From contig NC_135568.1 in NCBI RefSeq assembly GCF_964340395.1, forward strand, positions 3,586,501 through 3,650,500: DNA of 64,000 nucleotides, written 5' to 3'. This stretch comes from Glandiceps talaboti (lineage: Eukaryota; Hemichordata; Enteropneusta; Spengelidae). Of this stretch, positions 46,234 through 57,121 are shown piece by piece; the stretch's first letter is position 1, and each line of letters starts with the position of its first letter. A program made the position numbers and the translations under genes. Below the pieces are notes generated by a model. That model saw only the letters and a list, made by a program, of their open reading frames with translations, was not told where the DNA came from and searched no databases.

Positions 46234-46617
46234 TTAGGCCTAATAAACAAAATTGTATGGTTCTGATTATGTTCAATTTTAGAATAGGTGGGGTAGGTAG
46301 ATTTTTTTTTTTATTTTATTATATTTTTTTCTGTGTGAGTGTCTAGTTCAGGTTTTCCATTGTTTTTCAAATGGTCTCTGTGTTGTTTATTTTTTCCTAT
46401 CAGATGTACAGCCATTATAGATTGGAAGAACAGTTTTATTTTGTCTTTTTAAGTTGATGTCAGTTTCCGCATCCACTATTTCTTCTGAGACCTCACAATT
46501 TTTGTGATTTTATTATTTTTTTCTCAAATACATACAAAAAAGTTTAGGGTCGGCAGTGAAAAGCTAGGTGGGGGGTTGGATAACCAGAAACAAACAATCA
46601 TTTTTTTAGGCCTAAGC
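46234..46617 (+). mobile_element. MITE, TTAGGCC family
   Basis: The ends read TTAGGCCTAATAAAC at left and, on the minus strand, TTAGGCCTAAAAAAATG at right, with further matching (TTGT, TTCTG, TTAT) giving imperfect terminal inverted repeats of about 35 bp. The body shares TACAGCCATTA, TTGGAAGAACAGTT, TAAGTTGATGTCAGTTT and TTTAGGGTCGGC with the inverted copy at 11990-12210. Confidence 0.75.
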
Positions 46618-46952
46618 CACAGAAGATACATCTGTGCAAAACAAGTCATTCTTACCATGATTGTGAACCGAATATTAGAACGACTAATATGTTGTTCTAA
46701 CTCACTTTAATCTAACTTGTTTCACTTGTTTGTAATTTATAAACTTTTATTTTTACCACAATCATATTTCCTTTTATGTTTTCAGTTACTTACGAAATCA
46801 TTTAAACAAACATGATGTTTTGATTTTGGACTGTTCAAATAACATCCTATTTTCCCTGCAGGAGGTATGCATTAGGTTGACCTTTAACCTATGAACTTTG
46901 ACACTGTCTATAAACTAGATCATCTCATTGTGCAGTTAGGGTGTTACTAGGT

Positions 46953-49439
46953 TTATGGAGGGGAAAGGTTGACAGATTCTTGATCTTTTACTCTGACTGG
47001 TAGCTTGTCAATTGATGAAGTTTCTACGGTTTGTTGGCTAACGACACTTTCACTGTTTGCGAGTGATTCTGTTTCCGAGTAATTGCGTACGCTGGTGTTT
47101 GGTTGATATGATTGCTGACTATTGACGCTTCCACTATTAGTGAGAGATTCTGTTTCCGAGTAATGGCGTACGCTGGCGTTGGGGTGATATGTTCTCATGT
47201 GATCTTGATACTGATGATAATGACCCATCGCATGTCCACACACGCGGCAATCAAACATACGCATCACACCGTGTTCTAGAATCATGTGTTGTTGGTACTT
47301 TGCTACATACGTGATCTTGTCTTGGCAGATAGGACACTGGAACTGCCTCTGGGTCCATTTGCGTCTTGTCTCCATGGATTTACGACTGTGCATTTTGTCT
47401 TCATGTACTTGGAGCTGGATGAGTCTCATGAAGCGTCTCCCTGAGCATTTGTTACACTTGTAGGGCATGGTGACATTATGCATTTCAAACATATGTCTCT
47501 CGTATTTGGCAGTATGCCGTATTTCAATCCCACATAGTTCACACATAAATTTACGGATGGTGTACTTCCTGGGATAACTTTGAAGAAATGCCATTCTGTT
47601 TTCATCTTGATCTTGACTGTCATCCATTTCTGCGGAGCTTCTTCTCTCTAACAGTAAGTTGCCATGGACACCATCACCTTGATTTATTTCCTCACCTTGG
47701 CAACCAGAATCTTCACTGGCTTCATCTTCCCAATTGGGTTCTCTTTTAACAACCACGTCTGGTATGTGTTGGCTTGATTCATCAATCTCCAACTTTCCTT
47801 CACATTCATCTAGTGGAACATCAGTATCTACTGGTTCTAAGTGAAGATCAGCTCTATCTCGATCTAATGGCGGTTTCTCTTTTATTTCAACCCCTTCCTC
47901 CTTTTCTTCTTCCATTTTCACAACATGTTGGGTTGAGGTTGATGCCACTTGTACTGCATGTTCTTGTACCATCTCTTCTTCTCCATCATCATACTTTTCT
48001 CCTTCCATTTCGACAACATGATGGGTTGAGGTCGAAGCTGTCTGCACCATATCTTCATCTCCATCTTCTTCACCCATCATATCTATAGGTTCTCCTCCTT
48101 CTTCTACTCCATCATCATCATCATCATCAATTGTATCTATGGGATCGATCTCTTTTTCATCCTCTTGGCTCTCTATCTTATCTTTGATATCTTTGTTGCT
48201 TTCAGTCAACCCACTTATAATTTGTGTCTGGCCATTAGGTTTTTTGATGAGATCTAAACGACCAGCCACATCAGCAGCTTTGAGTTGATTGATAGCTGCT
48301 GTAGATATGGCTTGATTTTGATGAGGTAGGGTGGTAGCAGCTGATGGAGGGAGTCCAGGACTGTTGATATTTTGATTGTTATTGACAACCGTGCTGATTT
48401 CCAGATGATGTTTGGTGATATTAGGATGATACTGTTGTACATGCCACATATACAAGTGATAAGTAGCAGCAGCATAATTCACACACTGATCACATCGCCA
48501 TGGTTTCCGAACACCATGTTTCTCCAACATGTGAGCTTCAAACTTGGAGACATACGTAATAACATCATGACAAATATCACAAATGAACTGCCTCTGTGTG
48601 TATTTACGTCGGCCCTCACCATTGTTCTTATGCATGGTGTTATAATGGTGCTCCAGGAGAATGAGGCGATGGAAGCGTCTGCCGGGACAAAAACGACATT
48701 CCCACGGCTTTCCGATACTGTGAGCTTCCATCATATGTTTTTCAAAGTTTGTCACACAGACAATTCTTTCTTTACATTTATAACATGTAAACGTCTGTCT
48801 TTCATGCTTACGTCTTGATAAGCTGGAGATCTTCAAGGGATGGACCATACTACTGCTCACTGCCCGGCCCAAACCATTATTGACAGTGGGTGGCAGGTTG
48901 ATGCTATGGGATATTCTATTTGCTACTGCAGCTGCAGCTGTTTGTAAACTGTCTTTGCTTTCTGCTTGTATCCCATAATAGTCTTCTAGATCTGTATCAT
49001 CTGATCCATTATAACATTCTAATAGCATCTCCTCATTGATTTCTCCATTTCTTGCTACCATGGTAACGCCAGGCCGTGCTGGATTTTGCAGCTGACCCGG
49101 TGGTAGTTCATCAGCTGTGACATCATCACTGCCAGGACTATCAGCAGGAGCATCCGGTTCTGGTTTCTGGCCCTCATTTGTAGACTGTACTGGTGATGTA
49201 GACTGTACTGGCTGTGATGCTGGTGACACAAACGTAACAACCTTGTCTCCCTGAGTAATTATACGATTGAGTCTGTGAATAGCATCTAAGATAGCCTCAT
49301 CCTTCTTATTCACTTCACTTTCTCCAAGACTACATGCCAACAAACATACAGTCTGCTTCAAGTCGTCCCTTCCAACACTAATTTTCCTCTCCTCACCTAC
49401 CAAGTTATTACCTCGCTGACTGCCAGTGTTTGTCTCCAT
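46953..49439 (-). CDS. Eight-finger C2H2 zinc-finger protein, 828 aa, intronless coding sequence
   Basis: The ATG context is gtcaccATGG and an in-frame TGA lies 15 nt upstream, so the start is firm. There are eight C2H2 fingers in two modules of four: fingers 1-4 at residues 217-338 (Cys/His at 219-240, 248-270, 287-308, 316-338) and fingers 5-8 at 631-752 (633-654, 662-684, 702-723, 731-752). The modules are clear duplicates; fingers 2 and 6 share GRRF-RLI and both modules share RRK(Y/W)TQRQF before finger 3/7. No TGEKP linkers occur. Between the modules is an acidic region (about 420-620) with a run of Asp (438-443), two STSTxHVVxME repeats, and VKRE at 564-567, which fits the SUMO consensus. 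After finger 8 a 25-residue segment (ASVRHYSETESL...) is repeated. A nuclear DNA-binding regulator is likely, but I do not recognise the orthologue. It is transcribed towards the satellite array. Confidence 0.93.
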   Translation of the reverse strand: METNTGSQRGNNLVGEERKISVGRDDLKQTVCLLACSLGESEVNKKDEAILDAIHRLNRIITQGDKVVTFVSPASQPVQSTSPVQSTNEGQKPEPDAPADSPGSDDVTADELPPGQLQNPARPGVTMVARNGEINEEMLLECYNGSDDTDLEDYYGIQAESKDSLQTAAAAVANRISHSINLPPTVNNGLGRAVSSSMVHPLKISSLSRRKHERQTFTCYKCKERIVCVTNFEKHMMEAHSIGKPWECRFCPGRRFHRLILLEHHYNTMHKNNGEGRRKYTQRQFICDICHDVITYVSKFEAHMLEKHGVRKPWRCDQCVNYAAATYHLYMWHVQQYHPNITKHHLEISTVVNNNQNINSPGLPPSAATTLPHQNQAISTAAINQLKAADVAGRLDLIKKPNGQTQIISGLTESNKDIKDKIESQEDEKEIDPIDTIDDDDDDGVEEGGEPIDMMGEEDGDEDMVQTASTSTHHVVEMEGEKYDDGEEEMVQEHAVQVASTSTQHVVKMEEEKEEGVEIKEKPPLDRDRADLHLEPVDTDVPLDECEGKLEIDESSQHIPDVVVKREPNWEDEASEDSGCQGEEINQGDGVHGNLLLERRSSAEMDDSQDQDENRMAFLQSYPRKYTIRKFMCELCGIEIRHTAKYERHMFEMHNVTMPYKCNKCSGRRFMRLIQLQVHEDKMHSRKSMETRRKWTQRQFQCPICQDKITYVAKYQQHMILEHGVMRMFDCRVCGHAMGHYHQYQDHMRTYHPNASVRHYSETESLTNSGSVNSQQSYQPNTSVRNYSETESLANSESVVSQQTVETSSIDKLPVRVKDQESVNLSPP

Positions 49440-49505
49440 GGTGACAGTTCCTCAGATCTTGTACTTCTGATTGAAGAGAATTAAGAACAGGCAGGCTGGC
49501 AAGAT
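49440..49505 (-). other. 5' UTR part of the zinc-finger coding exon
   Basis: On the minus strand a pyrimidine-rich stretch ending CCAATCAG (49506-49513) is a good splice acceptor, so transcription probably starts in an upstream non-coding exon at higher coordinates. I could not place that exon. Confidence 0.45.
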
Positions 49506-49859
49506 CTGATTGGAAAAATACAAAAAAACAACGAACATGTTAGACTTAATCAGATTTTATTCACAAATTTTGAATGGAGAAAACAGATAATGTGGCATGT
49601 GACATTTTCAACCAATAATATTCACATGTAACCATCTACTAAAGCAACAGGCCAGAAATTTCAGTACAATATTTTATTTATAACTCTCTCTGATTTCCTT
49701 GGAAATTCGTCATTTTATAGCTTTCCTTATAAGCCATATTCTAACATTTTAAGCACCAAACTTATATTTGAATAACTTGATATAAAATACAGTTACAAAT
49801 TTACTGAGCCTGCAAACAACTAAATATTAGACATACTATCATATTCTTTACTGTCAACA

Positions 49860-50270
49860 ATACCACTGACACCCCCCCCCCCCTTTATTGTCAATCATGT
49901 TACTGGCACACCCTTTTGCTGTCAATCATGTTACTGGCACACCACTTAAAAGTGACTTTACTGTCAACCATGCCATTCACACACCCCTTCACTGCTGATC
50001 ATATTACTAGCACATTCTTTTATTGTCAATCGTGTCCTTAACACCCCTTTGCTGTCAATCATGTTACTGGCCACATCCCTTTGCTGTCAATCATGTTACT
50101 GGCCACATCCCTTTGCTGTCAATCATGTTACTGGTACACCTGTTTGCTGTCAATCATTTTACTGGCCACCACCCTTTGCTGTCAATCATGCCATTGACAC
50201 ACCTTTTTACTGTCTATCAGGTCACTGGCATATTCTTTTACTGTCAATTACTGGAATTATGTCATTGGTC
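49860..50270. repeat. 36-bp minisatellite, about 11 copies
   Basis: Units contain CTGTCAATCATGTTACTGGC followed by a variable CACA/CCTTTTG stretch. The three units near 50050-50130 are almost identical, the outer ones diverged. Confidence 0.92.
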
Positions 50271-50466
50271 AGTTTTTCCTGTGTCTTGTGATGTCACAGT
50301 GAGATTAGACATCATTGGACAACAAGCAGATGTTGAATTTTATCAATTTTGAATTCTTAATTTCCACATTTTTCATAATTCATCATAGTTTTCATACTAG
50401 TAATCAAATGACTATACCTGATATATACACACAACCTGTGACAACTATAGTAACAGTAACAGGGTT

Positions 50467-50560
50467 CAAAATTTAGCAGTGGTCTTGAGTCCAAGGACCA
50501 CTAAAATTTCAAGTTGGTCCACAAATTCAATTTGTAGCATTTCAAGCATGGCCCACTTTA
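50467..50560. mobile_element. hAT-like element end (fragment)
   Basis: Starts AACAGGGTTCAAAATTTAGC and contains GTCCAAGGACCACTAAAATT, a terminus of hAT type similar in style to the element at 50897. The other end was not found. Confidence 0.4.
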
Positions 50561-50896
50561 TTATTTTCAAAGTATAACAGAATTAAGCTCTAATTTGAAA
50601 AAAATACGAAATATGTGTATTCTTAATTTATGATCACAATATATGCATTATAAATATTCATTGATTATGTGTACATTAATTAGATTTTAAATTATCGGTC
50701 TCTACATTTAGAAATAGCTAGCAGGAAATTGTAGTTCAGAAATGCTGGAGATTATTTAATATGTAAAAAATAAGTAGAAGACAGGAAAACCACAGATAAA
50801 ATGAATGAAATATTGACCATCACAATCTTGATATAGACTACTAAAGTTAAAGACCAGTCAACAAGGCTTACTATTACTTTAATAATAGATAAATCA

Positions 50897-51185
50897 CAGG
50901 GCTTGACATTAACAGTAGTCCTGTGTCCACAGACTACCAATTCTTGTCATGGGGCTACCAGAATTTTCAGCGGGTAGCCTTCTCAGGCTACCACTAATTA
51001 TGCGATGTTTAAAGGATGGAAGATTCATGGACATAAAAGTATTTTAATAACGCACATATTTCCAAAAGAGGAGCTCTGTTTTCAGTTCAGGAATATAGGA
51101 CTACTGGTCACTATCTTTGGGCTACCACTTTCTGAAATTGGTACTCCATAGGACTACCAAAGAAAAACGTTAATTTCGATCCCTG
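50897..51185. mobile_element. hAT-like MITE, 289 bp
   Basis: The left end CAGGGCTTGACATTAAC and, on the minus strand, the right end CAGGGATCGAAATTAACG are inverted copies. The interior has several GGCTACCA phrases. The flanking octamers do not match well. Confidence 0.7.
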
Positions 51186-52320
51186 AATTATGAAAACAAA
51201 AAAACTCTTAAATGTTCGAGTATAAACTTTGGAGAGCTGTGTTTAATCCGCCACCTATAGTAAAAATACACAAATTGTACTAAAGGAACCAGAAGTTGTA
51301 GTATTTTCGAAAGAAGTAATTACCCAATCAGCCACTCAGCACCATTTTTAACACTGCTATTCCTAATTTTGCCTACGGAAAAATGCATTCGCATTAAAAT
51401 ACACAATGATTTTTTTGTGTTATCGCAACCTACAAAGCCTCACAAAATTGAAATATGGACAATGGTTGTAATATTTTAGTACAAAATGAAAATCTAGAGC
51501 AATTGCGCAGTTGGTCCGTATGAATACACAATCACAGCTATAAACATACCAAATCATTTCATCTCAATGTATAGACAAATCACAGCATACTAAAAGGTCA
51601 AAAAAGGCTACGAAAGAAACAACAACCAAGGATATCAATATTTGGAAAGACAAAGAAGTACATTTAAGTCCATGAGATGAGATACACTCAATACAGGCAA
51701 TCAATATTCTGAGAGACAAAAGACCTCAATTCTATATATATAAATGTAATAACACATTCCTACTTTCAAATATTTGCATGATAATTTAATTATTTCAAAA
51801 TCAAATTAAGCTGGTTTGGTGAATAAAAGAAATCTGGTATTCGAGAAACTCTATATGCATATATGTTATTATCGTCTACCAACGTATTATTTTCAGATTT
51901 TTAATAAAAATACTTAAAAACTGGACAGTGTGTACTTTCATTTTGTTGATTTATTCACACTGACAACCATTTCATCATTATATGTTTAATATTTAAAACT
52001 GCACTTGTATTTCCGTGCCCTCCTTATTTCAAAATCCTGTCAGTTTTTTTGTTTAAAGTAATTTCAAAGCAATATAAAACTGAGCTTATACATTCTTAAA
52101 CGTGTTCATCAGATTGGTAAAATATAGTAATAAATACGTTCTTGTATTACAACCAAGGTTTCTTATTTCTATAATGAGTAATGTTTTGCCTGTTCAGGTC
52201 AACAGGCTTTCAAAATTGTTAAATTGTCCGTTTGCTTTACCACTAGGTAGCTAAGCTTATACATATTTTTGGAGTAATTCTCATTTCAGTATAAAACTAG
52301 CATTATGATTATGTTACACT
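51186..52320. other. Non-coding stretch, nothing recognised
   Basis: AT-rich; no exon, array or inverted repeat that I can support. Confidence 0.5.
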
Positions 52321-52323
52321 GAA

Positions 52324-52420
52324 GTCTTGGTTACCCAGACTCTCACCACTCTCATTCAGCCTACAAAGCTGAACGTGAAGTATTCCCCAGCGCAGTGGTG
52401 AAAGTCTGGGTAACAAGGAC
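52324..52420. other. Stem-loop with 27-nt arms
   Basis: The arms at 52324-52350 and 52394-52420 pair at 24 of 27 positions (GGTTACCCAGACT with AGTCTGGGTAAC). The 43-base loop has its own TTCAGC/GCTGAA pairing. It could be a pre-miRNA-like hairpin or a foldback relic. Confidence 0.55.
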
Positions 52421-52424
52421 TAGT

Positions 52425-53579
52425 TGCACTGAAGCTTACCTACAATCATCACTTACTACTGGTAGACATTCAAGCATCATCATGTGGTACATCTACAGTA
52501 AATCAACATCATACTGTAGAAAGGTTAATCAAGGTTTGTGTAAGTATATTCATCTGAGTAAATAAATCTACAAACTCAGTTTGCCATAATAAATAACTCA
52601 TTTTTTTTACGTTCAAAAATGTAAAACAGTCAGAATTTATTTCTATTCATGTACATAAAATTTCCGTGCCAGAGTATATTTGGTGATTTTTTTTTCAAAG
52701 ATCTCACTCTAAAGAAAGTTTCAACCAGGTTTTTTTTTTAGACTATAATTTGAAATTATGAAGTACAGTCTGCATATTGTGTTTGTCTAACATAATATAC
52801 CAGTTATTTGGTCTTTAAATATATATATATATACAGGTACAGAGTGTATATACTTCACATATTGTCTACATTTGCCTCCTTTGCCTGTCGTTAAACTATC
52901 ACAAAAACAAACGACAAAGAAAGAAAAAAAAACTATCACAGAAGTATTGTGATTAACAACTACCTTGTCCTTAGGTCAAAACAAGTTCTCAAGAAAAATC
53001 TATATACAAGGATAATGAATAACTCTGACCTACCGACAATATTTTCTAAAGTCATGTTATTGGAAACAGACAATTTTTTTATATTTTTGCCTATACAAGA
53101 TAACAAAGAAATAAAATGGAATATACTACATGACACTGCACAGCACAGTACACCTTAATTTAGAATTTAGTGTAATTATACTGTAAATACCCAAGCATGA
53201 ATTTTCAATTGCACTTTAATTCTCAGTCAGGCCTTTTATAGCGCAAACACAAATCTACAGATTATCGCAATTACAGTTAACTGTACTATTAATGTACTAT
53301 TACTAAAAACGTTGAAATAAAGTGCAGTGACTCATCCTACATTTAGTTATACTTACTTAATACAGATATCTTAGCATCATTCATATATAACATATTAATA
53401 TTTAATACAGTATAATCTAAATTATACCAGTTCACCAGTTCATACAAACCCAGATTCTGAGTTAATAATATCATGTACAAGATTTATCAGTACATTTCAC
53501 TCAAACCAGATCATTATATTATTCAATATTTACCACATATTGCTTTATTAATTATAATATCTATAATAAAAGAACCAAT
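52425..53579. other. Non-coding stretch, nothing recognised
   Basis: AT-rich with a short (AT)n run at 52819-52834. No gene seen. Confidence 0.45.
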
Positions 53580-53635
53580 GTCCATGTACAACCCTTTCAT
53601 TTGGCAAAGTTTAGAGATATTTTAATGACTTTGAT

Positions 53636-53810
53636 CAGTGTGCCCTCTAACGATAGCAATATTTTGTTTTTGTGAGTCAAAATGAGGAAAACTGGGATTT
53701 CTTGTGAGTCACCACATAGTAAGAGATAGGGGAACACCAAATTTTTGTGCGTCACTAAAAATTGTGTGCGTCAGTGGCGCGTCAAATTGGCTTAGAGGGC
53801 ACACTGACTT
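53636..53810 (+). repeat. Dispersed repeat, inverted copy at 55310-55475
   Basis: CAGTGTGCCCTCTAACGATAG, CACCACATAGTAAGAGATAG and TTAGAGGGCACACTG here correspond on the opposite strand to 55310-55475. Both ends carry the complementary GTGCCCTCTAA and TTAGAGGGCAC, so the element has terminal inverted repeats. Confidence 0.75.
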
Positions 53811-53819
53811 TGATATTAG

Positions 53820-54200
53820 TGAAAAGTTCAGTGAAACTGGTCCCTAGGTGCATTTTTTGTACTTTAGCATATACACCAGTTTACCCAAACACAGATCTTG
53901 ATCCTCTTTACTATTACTGTTATTTGATAGATTACTTTTATTATATTAAAAGGATCAGGAACAAGCTATCATATCGCAAAGTTTAGACAGATTTAAATAA
54001 CTTTGATTTTCAGTGAAAGTAGTCCCCGAGGTGCATTTTATTCTCGTAATCCAGAGCTGTTATTTCTTCCGCGACACTGCGAAATAACAAAATCACGTTT
54101 CTTGGACGGTACCGTAAAAGAGGCTGGCGTTTATGACAATGCCGTATTGTTATACAATGTACATTCCCCAGTTCACTCAAACCTAAATCCTGGCTGATAT
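53820..54200 (+). repeat. Mosaic of dispersed repeat copies
   Basis: GCAAAGTTTAGACAGATTTAAAT and CAGTGAAAGTAGTCCCCGAGG-like phrases recur near 53596, 53822 and 59690. 54040-54170 matches the element in CASC3 intron 5 (17577-17706). Confidence 0.6.
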
Positions 54201-55073
54201 TAAGTCAAGTATTTCTATCTACCACACAAAGTAGTCTAATTTATACTGTCTCTATGTTGTACAAGCTTGTCGAAAAATGGTTGTCTTTCACCTAAATTTG
54301 ACAAGACAAAATCAAAGTAATGAGCATGTATGTACCACATAAGAACATATTGGTGCAAAGTTGGAACAAAATCGGCTATGGCATGGCTGAGAAACCACAG
54401 CCAATCACGGTGGACACCATGAGTGAATATACACGACACTCGAATCTAGGCAAATGTCAGAATACTGACATACATACACATATTGAACAATAGAATGATC
54501 AGATTACTCAAATTTTGAGAGATAAATCCTAGTACGTTAATCCACAGCAGAATACGATCTCAAGGTCAGGATTCAAGAACACAGAGTCAGCCATAGGTAA
54601 ACAAAGCTACTCAACTTGGTTTGGCGTATCTACTACGTTAAATTAAAACAGTTCAAATAAGATTTACTTTCACCTACCCATTCCCCATCGATCCCCTCCC
54701 AGATACACTAATTCACTGTATGTGCTATCATAATTTTGTAGTTTTAAATAAGTTTCAACATACAAAGCTAGTCAGACAAACTGTGTATCTTTTTGTACCT
54801 AAACTTGTGAAATAGTGTTTTTGAAATTTTGTACACAACCTTTTGAATGTCAACTAGACCTTGACATACTTAACACTGCAATGTATAACTTAAGTTTTGA
54901 AATTTTCATATATAAGAAAATATAGGAAACTGAAAAATAAAGATTTAATGATATCATTAATAATAAAACATCAAAATTCTAAACTTGACTGTCAAAATTG
55001 ATAAACACAAAGTAATGTCCTCCAAGTATCAACAGGAATTGGTCTGTTAGTTTTTTATGTTAAGTTGTTTACA

Positions 55074-55074
<1 letters not shown>
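54201..55074. other. Non-coding stretch
   Basis: The minus-strand frame 54439-54236 sits in what looks like a dispersed repeat (GGTGCAAAGTTGGAACAAAATC); no other coding sign. Confidence 0.4.

Positions 55075-55152
<78 letters not shown>
55075..55152. repeat. (CA)n microsatellite
   Basis: Pure CA run of about 39 units. Confidence 0.98.
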
Positions 55153-55155
<3 letters not shown>

Positions 55156-55309
55156 TCCAGTTCAGTTGGACTAAAAAGCACATTGACTATTAGCTAGAGT
55201 ATGATATAAGTAAAGTACTAGCGACCTTTGGTTTAAACTCACATGTACAATGTATAGTACACTAACCTCACAAACTCAGCTACATACTATTAAATAATAA
55301 CACAGTATG

Positions 55310-55475
55310 CCCTCAAAACCAGTTTCATGTGCCACTAATGTACACAATTTCTAGTGATGCACTAACATCTGACATTCCCCTATTTCTTACTATGTGGTGA
55401 CTCACAAGAAATGCCAGTTTTTCTCATTTTGACTTATGCCACAACAAAATTTGGCTATCATTAGAGGGCACACTG
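55310..55475 (-). repeat. Dispersed repeat, inverted relative to 53636-53810
   Basis: Reverse complement of 53636-53810, with TTTCTTACTATGTGGTGACTC and ATTAGAGGGCACACTG. Confidence 0.75.
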
Positions 55476-57070
55476 ATCTACTAGTTGCGTCAGTGACAGT
55501 TAATTATGCCAATGACACTGCAGCATCACTGAACACTACTATACAAATGATCTTGTGGTTGTAATAACTGACACAATATTGTGTGAAGTCATGACAGCTG
55601 AGTGGTTAGAATGGATATATACCTGACGTGGAGTCTGTAAGCCGTATGTTTGAGCAAGTAATCCCACTGTGCTCCAGTCAACCCCGTTGTACAAATGAGG
55701 ACCAGGCAGGATAAATGTTACTATGTGTAATCACAATGGTGCAATGGATTGTATGCTCCCCATGGAGTTCAGGAAGTTATACACAAGTACATTTATTTTG
55801 CTACTACTGTGCAAAATGAGTATACAATTGTAAAATAATATGACGTTGTTCATTGTAGAAATTTGCACATTAAATATGTGTACCATTATTATAAATACTA
55901 AAAGGAGAATGGGACATACATGCTGTGTCATTGTCATATTAACCGGCAGTGCTTTAAACCGATGCCACCCCATCCCCCACACCCCACCCCCACCCCCCGG
56001 CAGATGCGTCAGTTGAAAATGTGCTCCAGCTAGTGAGAATGATACATACAGTAATTACTGTACATGCACATTAGGTCATTCTACCAAAATTATACATCTT
56101 ACACTAACATGATGTCTTTTATTACACGAAAACATATCTGAACTAAAGATGAGTCAGTCAATCAACTTAATTTATTAGAACACCTCATCTACATGACCCA
56201 TAAAATATATGATACATTGATATTACAGGTAACTATAAGTGATCAATCTTTATATGTGTCATAACCCAAATTAGGGTGACCTTTTGGTCTTTGTCTTTCT
56301 CATCGCATTGCAACTGTTGCAAAAAAATCAAAATTGATGAGTCAATCAGGGAGTACAACTATTAAATAAAGGTATTATTCTGTATCATCATCACCCCACC
56401 CCCCCCACCCCCACCCCCTAAATTTGCCACTGGGAGCTAAACAAATTTAAGTTACTGATTTCAGACAAACTAATCAGCACTAAAGCAAAAGTTTGATCGA
56501 AGTGTAGCCCACAATACAAATTAAATCATTATCAAAGATAGCCACATTAACAGGTGTCCCAACAAGTATTTCCCAACCAATGCATTACAAAATATCAATT
56601 GTGCGGCTACTGGAGATAAAATAAATAATTATAAAAACCTAAATATACTAATGGAGTTGGCAATGATTCACGATGATGACATTTTTGGAGGTTTGATCGA
56701 GAGAATATACTTATATGCACATACATACACACAGCTATGCATATATACATGTAGCAGCCATGCGACAACACACTCAATAACATACCTATGTACATATACC
56801 CCGGTACATGTACACATCCATACATACCTCCACAGACACCTACATATAGTTTGGTTTTTTGTGGGTTTTTTTACATATTTTTGAGTCAGAGTGACTTGTG
56901 AGCCCCAAAAGGGCTGGGTTAAAAGTGCTTTTCTGTATGTATTCCTATTGTAAAATGTCACAAGTCACTAAACTACTACTACTACTTCTGGTACATAGAC
57001 ATACAGATACAAACAGATACACATGCATATACACATGTATACACACACATGTACATGCGTGCGTGCACAC

Positions 57071-57121
<51 letters not shown>

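Noticed and set aside
46953-49439. Identification of the zinc-finger gene as an Ikaros-family member, tempting because IKZF3 lies near GSDMB in human
   Set aside because: Ikaros proteins have 4+2 fingers with TGEKP-type linkers. This protein has two duplicated four-finger modules without such linkers, so the position is not evidence.
54236-54439. 67-codon minus-strand frame as an exon
   Set aside because: The sequence looks like a dispersed repeat and lacks splice-site support.
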